Assembly (NCBI RefSeq): GCF_047654805.1
Contig: NZ_JASGIV010000001.1
Location: forward strand, 5,766,001-5,830,000
Direction of reading: 5' to 3'
Origin: Pelomonas sp047654805
GTDB lineage: Bacteria > Pseudomonadota > Gammaproteobacteria > Burkholderiales > Burkholderiaceae_C
Length of the DNA stretch: 64,000 nucleotides
Position 1 is the stretch's first letter; every line of letters begins with the position of its first letter. A program made the translations under genes and the position numbers. Positions 1 to 7,389 of the stretch are shown one piece after another. Under the pieces are notes generated by a model that was given only the letters and a program-made list of their open reading frames with translations, was not told the DNA's origin and did not search any database.

Positions 1-646
1 CCTTGGCGTAGCTTCTGAAGCGGTAGGGGCCAGTACCGACTGGTTGCACGTTGATCTGAGAGGCCTTGCCCTCCTTAAGCAACTGGGCAGCGTACTCGGC
101 GGATTGGATGCTGGCCCATGCGAAGGCAAAGTTCGCGATGAACGTCACGTTGGGCTGGTGGAGCCGGAAGCGGACGGTGTGCTCGTCGATCTTGTCTATG
201 CCAGCGACCAGCTTGGCCAGGCCAAGGTTCTGCGGATAGACGAAGTTGACCGGGAAGGCCTTGTTGAACGGCTGGCTGGGGTCGATGAAGCGGTTGAAGG
301 TGAACAGCACGTCATCGGCGTTGAAGTCCCGCGTTGGCTTGAACCAGGCTGTGCTGTGGAATTTCACGCCCTGGCGAAGCTTGAAGGTGAAGCTCTTGGC
401 GTCGGGGGAGATGTCCCAGCTCGTGGCCAGCTTGGGCGCCAGCTCCGTCGAGGGCCGATTGAAGCCCAGCAGGCCGTTGAACAGCTGGTTGCTGACGGCG
501 TTGGTGCTGGCGCTATCCCACATGCCGGGGTCGAAGCCCTCGGGGCTGGCGTCAGCGCAGTAGATCAGCGGCTTGCTCTGCGCCTGGGCGGCGGCAGGGC
601 CGAGCAGGGCGAGGGTGGCGAACAGCAGCGGCGCGGCAAACTTCAT
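1..646 (-). CDS. dppA: Dipeptide/oligopeptide ABC transporter substrate-binding protein, DppA-like (3' part outside window)
   Basis: The visible N-terminal 215 residues read leftwards from an ATG at 646-644. A signal peptide (MKFAAPLLFATLALLGPAAAQAQ) precedes a mature start resembling DppA: LIYCADASPEGFDPG, followed by LFNGLLGF, LATSWDISPD and LRQGVKFHS, all typical of family 5 solute-binding proteins. Such proteins capture peptides in the periplasm and deliver them to an inner-membrane DppBCDF-type permease. The permease genes would lie beyond the left edge if this is an operon. The 3' end is missing, so substrate class beyond the DppA-like start cannot be judged. The gene is divergent from the hydrolase at 788, with about 140 bp between them. 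I am confident of the family, less so of dipeptide specificity. Confidence 0.88.
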   Translation of the reverse strand, partial: MKFAAPLLFATLALLGPAAAQAQSKPLIYCADASPEGFDPGMWDSASTNAVSNQLFNGLLGFNRPSTELAPKLATSWDISPDAKSFTFKLRQGVKFHSTAWFKPTRDFNADDVLFTFNRFIDPSQPFNKAFPVNFVYPQNLGLAKLVAGIDKIDEHTVRFRLHQPNVTFIANFAFAWASIQSAEYAAQLLKEGKASQINVQPVGTGPYRFRSYAK

Positions 647-787
647 GGCGGCAGGCAAGGGAAGGGGACGATCGGGCATTGTTCGGAGCACCGGCAGGAG
701 CAGCAAGCGAGGACGAGATCATGAGGCATAACAAAAGCTCATGGGCTTGGTCGGGCTTGGTCGCGCCGGCGCATCACAATTCAGCGC

Positions 788-1678
788 ATGTGGACCGGCT
801 TTCAACCGCTTAGCGTGCGGCGCGATGGCGTCACGTTGTTCGCCCGCCAGGGCGGCCCGGCGGATGCTGCTCGGACGCCACTGCTGCTGCTTCACGGCCA
901 CCCGCAGACCATGGCCATGTGGCACCGAGTGGCGCCCTCGCTGGCCGCTGCGCGCCGTGTGGTGCTGATGGACTTGCGCGGCTATGGCGACAGCGACCGG
1001 CCGCCTGCCGGCGAGGGCAGCGCCGCCTACGCCAAGCGGGAGATGGCGCTGGACGCCGTCGCGCTGATGCGCTCGCTGGGCCATGAGCGTTTCGCCGTAT
1101 TGGCGCACGACCGCGGCGCGCGCGTCGCACACCGGCTGGCGCTGGATCATCCGCAGGCCGTCACACGGCTCATGCTGCTGGACATCGCGCCCACGCTGGC
1201 CATGTACGAGGGCACGACCGAGGCCTTCGCGCGCGCCTATTGGCACTGGTTCTTCCTGATCCAGCCGTCGCCGCTGCCAGAGCGCCTCATCGAGGCCGAC
1301 CCCATTGCCTATCTGCACGATGGCATGGGCCGGCGCGGCGCAGGACTCTTCGACCCCCGGGCCTGGGCTGAGTACCAGCGCTGCATCGCCAGTCCGGGCA
1401 GCGCCGCAGCCATCTGCGCCGACTATCGCGCCGGTGCCGGCATCGACTTGGAGCACGACCGTGCGGACCGCGACGCGGGGCGGCGCGTCACCCAGCCGCT
1501 TCGTGTGCTGTGGGGCTCCGAAGGCGTCGTCGGGCGCTGTTTCGAGCCGCTGAAACTCTGGAGAACGGCTGCCGACGACGTGAGTGGCCGCGCGGTGGAC
1601 AGCGGGCACTACATCGCCGAGGAGGCGCCGGGCGAAGTGCTGGCCGAGGTGGCGGAGTTCTTCGACAGGGAGGGGTGA
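788..1678 (+). CDS. Alpha/beta hydrolase, haloacetate (fluoroacetate) dehalogenase-like
   Basis: A 296-residue alpha/beta-hydrolase. The nucleophile elbow reads LAHDRGARVAHR with Asp108 as nucleophile. Arg109 and Arg112 sit where fluoroacetate dehalogenases bind the substrate carboxylate. Asp132 (LLDIAPT) and His274 (DSGHYIAEEAP) complete the triad. The cap contains Y-W-H153-W154 and Tyr213, matching the His-Trp-Tyr halide pocket of characterised haloacetate dehalogenases (EC 3.8.1.3). The oxyanion-side motif is HGHPQTMAMWH. Epoxide hydrolases share the Asp nucleophile but use two cap tyrosines and lack the HW pair and double Arg. Such enzymes hydrolyse haloacetates to glycolate in the cytoplasm. 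Function is inferred from residues only. No strong ribosome site is visible. It lies 118 bp upstream of the metH N-terminal gene and is probably unrelated to it. Confidence 0.85.
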   Translation: MWTGFQPLSVRRDGVTLFARQGGPADAARTPLLLLHGHPQTMAMWHRVAPSLAAARRVVLMDLRGYGDSDRPPAGEGSAAYAKREMALDAVALMRSLGHERFAVLAHDRGARVAHRLALDHPQAVTRLMLLDIAPTLAMYEGTTEAFARAYWHWFFLIQPSPLPERLIEADPIAYLHDGMGRRGAGLFDPRAWAEYQRCIASPGSAAAICADYRAGAGIDLEHDRADRDAGRRVTQPLRVLWGSEGVVGRCFEPLKLWRTAADDVSGRAVDSGHYIAEEAPGEVLAEVAEFFDREG

Positions 1679-1796
1679 CGCGGGAGGCGCCATGCCCACG
1701 GCCTGCGCATGTATGGCTGGGCGCCGGACCTCGGCGGCGCCCGTCATGTGCCTCGCCGGGCAAGTCCATTGCCAAGGCTGCGAAAATGCCGGCACC

Positions 1797-2849
1797 ATGA
1801 AGCCCATCGCCTACACCCGCGCCAAGGAACTGCCTGCCCTGCTGCAGCAACGCATCGCCGTGCTCGACGGCGCCATGGGCACCATGATCCAGCGCTACAA
1901 GCTGGGGGAGGCCGACTACCGCGGTGAACGCTTCAAGGACCATGGCAAGGACCTGAAGGGCAACAACGAACTGTTGCTGTTCACGCGGCCCGACGTCATC
2001 CGCGAGATCCACGAACAATATCTCGCGGCCGGCGCCGACCTCGTCGAGACCAATACCTTTGGCGCTACCTCCGTCGCTCAGGAGGATTACGACCTGCCCG
2101 AGCTGGCCTACGAGATGAACCTCGTCGCCGCGCAAATCGCCCGCGCCGCCTGCGACAAGTATTCGACGCCGGCCAAGCCGCGCTATGTCGCTGGCGCGCT
2201 GGGGCCCACGCCGCGCACCGCGTCCATCAGCCCTGACGTGAACGACCCAGGCGCGCGCAACATCGACTTCGACACGCTGCGAGCCGCCTACTACGAGCAA
2301 GCCAAGGGCTTGCTCGATGGCGGTGCCGACGTCTTCCTGGTCGAGACCATCTTCGACACGCTGAACGCCAAGGCAGCCATCTTTGCGCTGGACGAGCTGA
2401 TGGAAGACACTGGCGAGCGCCTGCCCGTCATCATTTCGGGCACGGTGACCGACGCCTCCGGCCGCATCCTGTCGGGCCAAACGGTGACCGCCTTCTGGCA
2501 CTCGGTGCGCCATGCCCGCCCCATCGCCATCGGGCTGAACTGCGCATTGGGCGCGACACTGATGCGGCCCTACATCGAGGAGCTGTCCAAGGTGGCGGGC
2601 GAGGTGGCGGTCAGCTGCTACCCCAACGCCGGTCTGCCCAACCCCATGAGCGACACCGGCTTCGACGAGACGCCGGATGTCACGGCCCGCCTGGTGGGCG
2701 AGTTTGCCCAGGCCGGCTTTCTGAATATTGCTGGTGGCTGTTGCGGGACCACGCCCGACCACATCGCGGCCATCGCCAAGGCCGTGTCGGCCTACCGGCC
2801 GCGGGTCAGCGGTGAGAAGTTTTTCAGCCAGATGCTGGACGCTGCTTGA
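1797..2849 (+). CDS. metH: Methionine synthase, homocysteine-binding (N-terminal) half of split MetH
   Basis: A 350-residue homocysteine S-methyltransferase domain equal to the first module of cobalamin-dependent methionine synthase. The sequence begins RIAVLDGAMGTMIQRYKL and carries the zinc ligands Cys249 (GLNCALG) and Cys315-Cys316 (GGCCGTTP). It stops naturally after FFSQMLDAA, where the folate module would follow in one-piece MetH. The remaining modules are encoded separately at 27207-29903, so the enzyme must be assembled from two chains (EC 2.1.1.13). An in-frame upstream extension exists, but homology begins just after this ATG. An AT-rich GAAAAT element ends 10 nt before the ATG and could be a -10 box for a very short leader. 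No SAH riboswitch is visible here, unlike at the other half. Confidence 0.93.
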   Translation: MKPIAYTRAKELPALLQQRIAVLDGAMGTMIQRYKLGEADYRGERFKDHGKDLKGNNELLLFTRPDVIREIHEQYLAAGADLVETNTFGATSVAQEDYDLPELAYEMNLVAAQIARAACDKYSTPAKPRYVAGALGPTPRTASISPDVNDPGARNIDFDTLRAAYYEQAKGLLDGGADVFLVETIFDTLNAKAAIFALDELMEDTGERLPVIISGTVTDASGRILSGQTVTAFWHSVRHARPIAIGLNCALGATLMRPYIEELSKVAGEVAVSCYPNAGLPNPMSDTGFDETPDVTARLVGEFAQAGFLNIAGGCCGTTPDHIAAIAKAVSAYRPRVSGEKFFSQMLDAA

Positions 2850-2897
2850 GTAGCATGCGCCCCGGGCCGGAGCTTTGCCCGGCCTCAGGGAGCGAGC

Positions 2898-3881
2898 ATG
2901 GATTGGCGTGGCGTGGTGGCGGACGGCGTCCGTGCCTATGGCTTGAGCGACGCTCAGCGGCTTGAGCTGCTGGCCCTGGGGCGGCTGGACCGCGAGCCAG
3001 CGCTGCTGCAGATGCGTCTGCCGCTGCTGCTGGCGGGGCTGGCCTGTCTGCTTTGTGGTCTGGGCCTGATCTTCGCGATCGCGGCAAACTGGTCCGGGCT
3101 GGCGCGCGCGACGCAGTTCGGCCTGTTGCAGGCAGCCCTCGGGCTGGGCGTCCTGGGCGTCATCGTGCGCCCCAGCCTGTGCCTGCCGCTGGGGCTGTGG
3201 AGCCTTCTGGCCATCGGCGGGCTGCTGGCCTTCTTCGGCCAGACTTACCAGACCGGTGCGGACACCTGGCAGCTCTTTGCGCTGTGGGCCGGGCTGGCCC
3301 TGCCATTGGTCCTGGGCCTGCGTTCGGACGTGTTGTGGGCGGGGTGGAGCCTGGTGGTCATGACGGCCATCGCGCTGTGGGTGGCGGCACACGCCGGGCA
3401 CCGCTGGCGTGCCGAGGCCGACGACGTCGTGGTCCATCTGCTCGGCTGGCTCGCGGCACTGGGGGTGGCGCTGGCCCTGCACGGCGACTGGGGGCGGCGC
3501 GCAGGCTGCGGCGTGTGGGCGCGGCGCACCGCGGCCTGCCTGGCGGCGGGGCTGGTCACGGCGACGGCGCTGGCGGCGTTGTTCGGCAGGGAGCCGACCG
3601 TGCAGGCTCTGCTGGCTCTGCTTGCGCTCGGGGCCGCTGCGTGGGCTCTCGCCCGGCCCGATGGCTTTGACCTCTTCAACCTCAGTGCGGTGGCGCTGGG
3701 CCTGAATGTCGTGCTGGTGGGCGGGTTGGCCCGCCTGTTGTTCAACGGGCCTTCCGGTGGCGCACCCTTCGGGCGCTTCCTGCTGCTGGGACTGGCCGCC
3801 GCGGGGCTGCTGGCGGCCACAGTGGGCGGCGTGCTCCGTCTGGCCCGCAGGCCCGGATCGCGCGAGGGTGACGATCTATGA
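2898..3881 (+). CDS. DUF2157 integral membrane protein
   Basis: A 327-residue polytopic inner-membrane protein. A short cytoplasmic N-terminus (about residues 1-45, containing YGLSDAQRLELLALG) precedes eight to ten hydrophobic segments. The N-terminal region and the FIFAIAANW-like segment (here LGLIFAIAANWSGL, near residues 55-68) are typical of DUF2157. The conserved FFGQTYQTGADTWQLF motif lies between transmembrane segments. Biochemical function is unknown for the family. The next gene starts inside its stop codon (ATGA overlap), so the two are translationally coupled and probably form one membrane unit. The start has a GGGAGCGAGC ribosome site immediately upstream. Confidence 0.85.
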   Translation: MDWRGVVADGVRAYGLSDAQRLELLALGRLDREPALLQMRLPLLLAGLACLLCGLGLIFAIAANWSGLARATQFGLLQAALGLGVLGVIVRPSLCLPLGLWSLLAIGGLLAFFGQTYQTGADTWQLFALWAGLALPLVLGLRSDVLWAGWSLVVMTAIALWVAAHAGHRWRAEADDVVVHLLGWLAALGVALALHGDWGRRAGCGVWARRTAACLAAGLVTATALAALFGREPTVQALLALLALGAAAWALARPDGFDLFNLSAVALGLNVVLVGGLARLLFNGPSGGAPFGRFLLLGLAAAGLLAATVGGVLRLARRPGSREGDDL

Positions 3882-5458
3882 AGCCGGCCTCGATCGAAGT
3901 CCTTTGGCATGAGGCGCAGACCCGCGGGTTGCTTCCTGCCGGTGCCAGGCCCCCCATGGCTGCCACAGAGGTCCGACCCTGGCCCGTGGTCCTGCTCACG
4001 GCGGCCGGGGCCTGGCTGGCGGCTGTTCCCTTGTTGGCGGCCGTGGCGCTGATGTTCGGCCCTTTGTTCCAGCACGGAGGCGCCTACCTGGCCGGCGTCA
4101 TGCTGCTGCTGGGCGCCGTGGCGATGCTGCGCGCGAACCTGCCGCTCTTTGCGGAGCAACTGGCCGTGCCCTTGCTGCTGGCGGGGGGCGCCAGCCTGGG
4201 CTTCGGGCTGTTCCGGGACTTACAGGAGCCCGCGGCGCCCGCAGTGCTGGCGCTGATGGCATGGGGTGCGGCATTGGCCGTGCGCGAGCACTGGCTCAAG
4301 GCCTGCCTGGGGGCCGTGGCCGCCCTGTTTACGGCGATGGTGTTCTGGTCGTGGGTACCCAGCTCCCACACGCCCGGAGACACGGCGGCCTATTGGCTGG
4401 GCTGGCACGTTTGTGTCGGCGCCTGGCTGCTGGCCGCGTTTCGGGAGCGGCGCGCCGGCCTGGGCTCGGGGTTGGTGGCGATGGCGACCGGCTGGTTGGT
4501 CATGTGCCTGCTGGGCCTGGCCTTGTTGTGCAACCTGGAGCAGTTGCTCGGCGGCCGGCAGGCTGGCTTCGCCGGTGAGCATCCCCGGGCGGACTGGCCC
4601 GGCTTCGTGTCGTCGGGGCTGACGCTGCTCGGCGCTGGCTGGCTGGGTCTGGCCTGGCCGTCGCTGCGCCGGCCAGCCTATGGCGGTGTGGCGCTTGTGT
4701 TGGCCGGGCTTGCCATCTTCATGCCGGCGCTGGGCGCGGCATTGCTGGCCCTGGCGGGCAGCGCGGCGCGGGCGCGGTGGCGCCTGGCTACTGCCGCCGT
4801 GCTGGCTGCCACCTGGATCGTCGGCAGCTTCTACTACCAGCTGAGCTGGCCCCTGGTCACCAAGGCGGCGATGCTGGCGGCGGCGGGAGTGCTGCTGGGG
4901 CTGCTGGCCTGGCCTTTGTGGCCGCGCGGCGGCTTGACGGTACCTTCTAAGGCCGGCGGCGGCGTGGGTCGTGGACATGCACGCATCGGCGCCGCGGCCA
5001 GTTTGGTCGCGGTGCTGGCGGTGGTCAATGCAGGTATCGCGCAGAAGGAGGCACTGATTGCCGATGGCCAGCCGATCTTTGTGCCCTTGGCGCCAGTGGA
5101 CCCGCGCTCGCTGATGCAAGGGGATTTCATGCGGCTGAACTTCGCGCTGCCCGGCGAGGTGCCTGCGCAGGCGGGCGGGCTGCTGGCCGTACGACGCCCT
5201 CATGTCGTCGCCAGCCTGGACGAGCGTCGCATCGCGCGCCTGCTGAGGCTGCATGACGGCTCGCCATTGGCGCCCGGCGAGCTGCTCATCGAGCTCACGC
5301 CCAAGGGCGGTCGCTGGACCGTCGTGACCGATGCCTGGTTCTTCCAGGAGGGGGAGGCACGACGCTGGTCGGCGGCACGGTTCGGAGAATTCCGAGTGAA
5401 GCCGGACGGCCAGGCCCTGCTCGTGGGGTTGCGGAACGAGGCGCTCGGCAAGCTCTAA
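3878..5458 (+). CDS. DUF4401 / GDYXXLXY-domain fusion membrane protein
   Basis: A 526-residue protein overlapping the DUF2157 gene by 4 bases. About residues 1-350 form a DUF4401-like polytopic region of ten or so hydrophobic helices, starting with a short soluble stretch (IEVLWHEAQTRGLL). The C-terminal 150 residues are predicted periplasmic or membrane-anchored. They match the GDYXXLXY domain, whose signature appears as PRSLMQGDFMRLNFAL. DUF2157, DUF4401 and GDYXXLXY often occur together as separate genes or fusions; the role is unknown. Here the last two are fused. The C-terminus (GEFRVKPDGQALLVGLRNEALGKL) is complete. Confidence 0.82.
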   Translation: MKPASIEVLWHEAQTRGLLPAGARPPMAATEVRPWPVVLLTAAGAWLAAVPLLAAVALMFGPLFQHGGAYLAGVMLLLGAVAMLRANLPLFAEQLAVPLLLAGGASLGFGLFRDLQEPAAPAVLALMAWGAALAVREHWLKACLGAVAALFTAMVFWSWVPSSHTPGDTAAYWLGWHVCVGAWLLAAFRERRAGLGSGLVAMATGWLVMCLLGLALLCNLEQLLGGRQAGFAGEHPRADWPGFVSSGLTLLGAGWLGLAWPSLRRPAYGGVALVLAGLAIFMPALGAALLALAGSAARARWRLATAAVLAATWIVGSFYYQLSWPLVTKAAMLAAAGVLLGLLAWPLWPRGGLTVPSKAGGGVGRGHARIGAAASLVAVLAVVNAGIAQKEALIADGQPIFVPLAPVDPRSLMQGDFMRLNFALPGEVPAQAGGLLAVRRPHVVASLDERRIARLLRLHDGSPLAPGELLIELTPKGGRWTVVTDAWFFQEGEARRWSAARFGEFRVKPDGQALLVGLRNEALGKL

Positions 5459-5460
5459 GG

Positions 5461-5517
5461 TCATTTGTTGACAAATGAATTCAAACGAATACATTCGTGT
5501 TCGTTGGAACTCACGAA
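5461..5517 (+). promoter_or_regulatory. Promoter with three nested inverted repeats (candidate operator) for the PspA-YqiJK operon
   Basis: A perfect 7+7 palindrome, TCATTTGTTGACAAATGA (5461-5478), contains a consensus -35 hexamer TTGACA (5468-5473). Sixteen bases on is TACATT (5490-5495), a 4/6 match to the -10. The -10 overlaps a second palindrome ACGAAT-AC-ATTCGT (5485-5498). A third inverted pair TTCGT/ACGAA spans 5500-5517. Three symmetric elements over the core promoter imply repression by a dimeric regulator. The first gene of the operon encodes a ribbon-helix-helix-like protein, so autoregulation is a reasonable inference, but it is not shown by the sequence. Confidence 0.6.
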
Positions 5518-5529
5518 GGCAGGTGTCCC

Positions 5530-6033
5530 ATGGCGACACAGACCATCACGATGGAGCCGCTGTCTGCGCGCATCCCAAGCGACCTCTACCTGTGGCTGGC
5601 GCAGCTGCAGGTCGAAGGTGCGACGACGAACAGCGACAAGCTGCGCGTGCTGCTGGGTCAGCTCAAGCGCCAGCATGACGGCGCGTTCGACTATGTGGCG
5701 GCCCATGCCTGGGCGCGCGAGCTGACGCACCGGCTGCGCGAGGCGCTGGTGCGCATCGAGGGTGCCGAGGGCAGGCATTCCGAGGTGCTGGGCCAGCTCG
5801 TTGAGCAGGTCACGTCGCTGATGGCCCTTGTCATCAGTGCCGCGCCAGCCAGCGCCGCCGACGCCGCCAAGCTGGAGGATGCGCTGGTGCGCCGCGCTGC
5901 GCTGCTTGGCGAATCCCTGCTGCGTCAGGCCACGACTGGCACGGCACATGCCTTCGACCCCGAGGTGGTGAAGCGCCACCTCTCCGCCACCGTCGAGCTC
6001 GCCTCGACACTGAACATCACCCAAGGAGCTTGA
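5530..6033 (+). CDS. Ribbon-helix-helix-like protein heading the PspA-YqiJ-YqiK operon
   Basis: A 167-residue protein of unknown function. Residues 9-45 (LSARIPSDLYLWLAQLQ, then an ATTNSDKLRVLL helix) look like the strand plus two helices of MetJ/Arc ribbon-helix-helix DNA-binding proteins. The remainder is largely helical with an Ala/Leu-rich oligomerisation-type segment. The ATG at 5530 is preferred because it has an AAGGCAGG ribosome site. The longer frame from 5497 would begin inside the promoter and operator. One base separates its stop from the pspA start, so the two are tightly coupled. The RHH assignment is a pattern judgement, and a purely structural coiled-coil partner of PspA remains possible. 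Confidence 0.65.
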   Translation: MATQTITMEPLSARIPSDLYLWLAQLQVEGATTNSDKLRVLLGQLKRQHDGAFDYVAAHAWARELTHRLREALVRIEGAEGRHSEVLGQLVEQVTSLMALVISAAPASAADAAKLEDALVRRAALLGESLLRQATTGTAHAFDPEVVKRHLSATVELASTLNITQGA

Positions 6034-6034
6034 G

Positions 6035-6712
6035 ATGGCCGATTCCCTGAAGACCCGCGTGGGCCGCGTAATCGCCGGCAGCATGCACGCGCTGCTGGAC
6101 AAGATCGAGGACATCAATCCGCAGGCGGCCATGGAGCAGGCCATTCGTGAAGCCGAGACCGTCATCGATGACGTTCGGCACGAGTTGGGCACTGTCAGCG
6201 CCAATCGCCACCTGGCACAGCAGCAGCATGCCAAGCTCAACCGCAGCCACGAGGAGCTGCGCGATCAGGTCTCGCAGGCGCTGGCCCAGCAGCGCGAGGA
6301 TTTGGCGCGTGCCGCGGTGTCGCGCCAGATCGACATCGAGGCGCAGATCCCCGTTCTGGAGACGACGCTGGCCGACCTGGCTCGCCAGGAGCAGGAGCTG
6401 CAGGGTTTTACGGCCGCGCTGCTGGCCAAGAAGCGCGAGATGCAGGACGCGCTGGCCGAGTTTCGCAAGAGCCGTACCGCCACAGAGTCGGCCGCCCAGC
6501 CGCTGGGACAGGTGAACGTGGAGCAGCGTCTTGGCAAGGTTACGGATGCCTTCGACAAGATTTACCAGCGTCAAACGGGGCTGGACGGGACGCAGCGCGC
6601 AGGCAGCCTGCAGCAGGCAGCGCAGCTGCGCGAGCTGGACGAGCTGGACGAGCTGGTGCGCGACCACAAGATCGCCGAGCGCATGGCGCGGATCAAGGCC
6701 GGGGAGGCCTGA
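6035..6712 (+). CDS. pspA: PspA/IM30 family membrane-remodelling protein
   Basis: A 225-residue, almost entirely helical coiled-coil protein of the PspA/IM30/Vipp1 family. The family hallmarks are the amphipathic N-terminus (LKTRVGRVIAGSMHALLDKIED), then NPQAAMEQAIREAETVIDDVRHEL and long heptad segments through about residue 190. Length matches the family (about 220-230). These proteins form ESCRT-III-like rods on the inner membrane and protect it under stress. There is no PspF, PspB or PspC gene beside it, so the classical sigma-54 Psp circuit is absent here. Partners instead are YqiJ and YqiK downstream. The ribosome site AAGGAG lies within the end of the preceding gene. Confidence 0.9.
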   Translation: MADSLKTRVGRVIAGSMHALLDKIEDINPQAAMEQAIREAETVIDDVRHELGTVSANRHLAQQQHAKLNRSHEELRDQVSQALAQQREDLARAAVSRQIDIEAQIPVLETTLADLARQEQELQGFTAALLAKKREMQDALAEFRKSRTATESAAQPLGQVNVEQRLGKVTDAFDKIYQRQTGLDGTQRAGSLQQAAQLRELDELDELVRDHKIAERMARIKAGEA

Positions 6713-6742
6713 CACTCACGTCCATCACAACAGGGAGGGTCG

Positions 6743-7369
6743 ATGAATCTCTTCATCTCGCCGGAGACGCTGCCCTTCGGCGTCGCGGTCGCGCTGATCG
6801 TGGCCATTGCGTTGCTGGAAGGCTTGGGCATGCTGATCGCGCTCAGCCCCAGCAACCTCATCGACAGCTGGCTGCCGGAGCATGCTGCCGAGACGGGGCT
6901 GGACCGCGTGCTCGGCTGGCTGCACCTCGGCCGAGTGCCGGCGCTCGTGCTACTGCTGCTGTTCCTGCTGGGCTATGCGCTGTTCGGCTACGCGCTGCAG
7001 AAGGTGGCATTCAACCTGTTCGGCAGCTTCGTGCCCGCCTGGGTCGCCGGTTTGCTGGCCGTTCCTCCGGGCCTGGCCACCGTGCGCGGCATCGGCAGTC
7101 TCGTCGCGCACATCGTGCCGCGCGACGAGAGCAGTGCCGTCAGCGAGCAGTCGCTGGTGGGGCGAGCGGGCATCGTCAGCGCAGGCGCGGCGCGGCGTGG
7201 GCTGGCCGCGCAGGCACGGGTGCGCGACGCCCATGGCCGCACGCACTACCTGATGGTCGAGCCGGATCTGGACGACGAAGTGTTTGAAGAGGGCGCGCAG
7301 ATCCTCATCGTGCGCAAGGCAGGGGCGTTCTACCGCTGCATTGCCAACCCGCACCCCCATCTGATCTGA
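6743..7369 (+). CDS. yqiJ: YqiJ-like inner-membrane protein with C-terminal OB-fold
   Basis: A 208-residue protein with about three or four hydrophobic segments in residues 10-120 and a soluble C-terminal domain (about 135-208: SLVGRAGIVSAGAARRGLAAQARV, then HYLMVEPDLDDEVFEEGAQILIV). The C-terminal part resembles the OB-fold of NfeD/YqiJ proteins that pair with flotillins. It follows pspA by 30 bp with an AGGGAGG ribosome site and precedes yqiK by 20 bp. This is the E. coli yqiJ-yqiK order. It likely anchors or organises the flotillin at the inner membrane; the precise role is unknown. Confidence 0.83.
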   Translation: MNLFISPETLPFGVAVALIVAIALLEGLGMLIALSPSNLIDSWLPEHAAETGLDRVLGWLHLGRVPALVLLLLFLLGYALFGYALQKVAFNLFGSFVPAWVAGLLAVPPGLATVRGIGSLVAHIVPRDESSAVSEQSLVGRAGIVSAGAARRGLAAQARVRDAHGRTHYLMVEPDLDDEVFEEGAQILIVRKAGAFYRCIANPHPHLI

Positions 7370-7389
7370 CAAAGAGGGAGCTAGAAAGT

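Noticed and set aside
1797..2849. Frameshifted or truncated metH pseudogene
   Set aside because: The gene ends cleanly at the module boundary and the missing modules occur intact at 27207, so this is a split enzyme rather than a broken one.
1488..3482. 664-codon minus-strand open frame
   Set aside because: Crosses three well-supported plus-strand genes and shows no family features.
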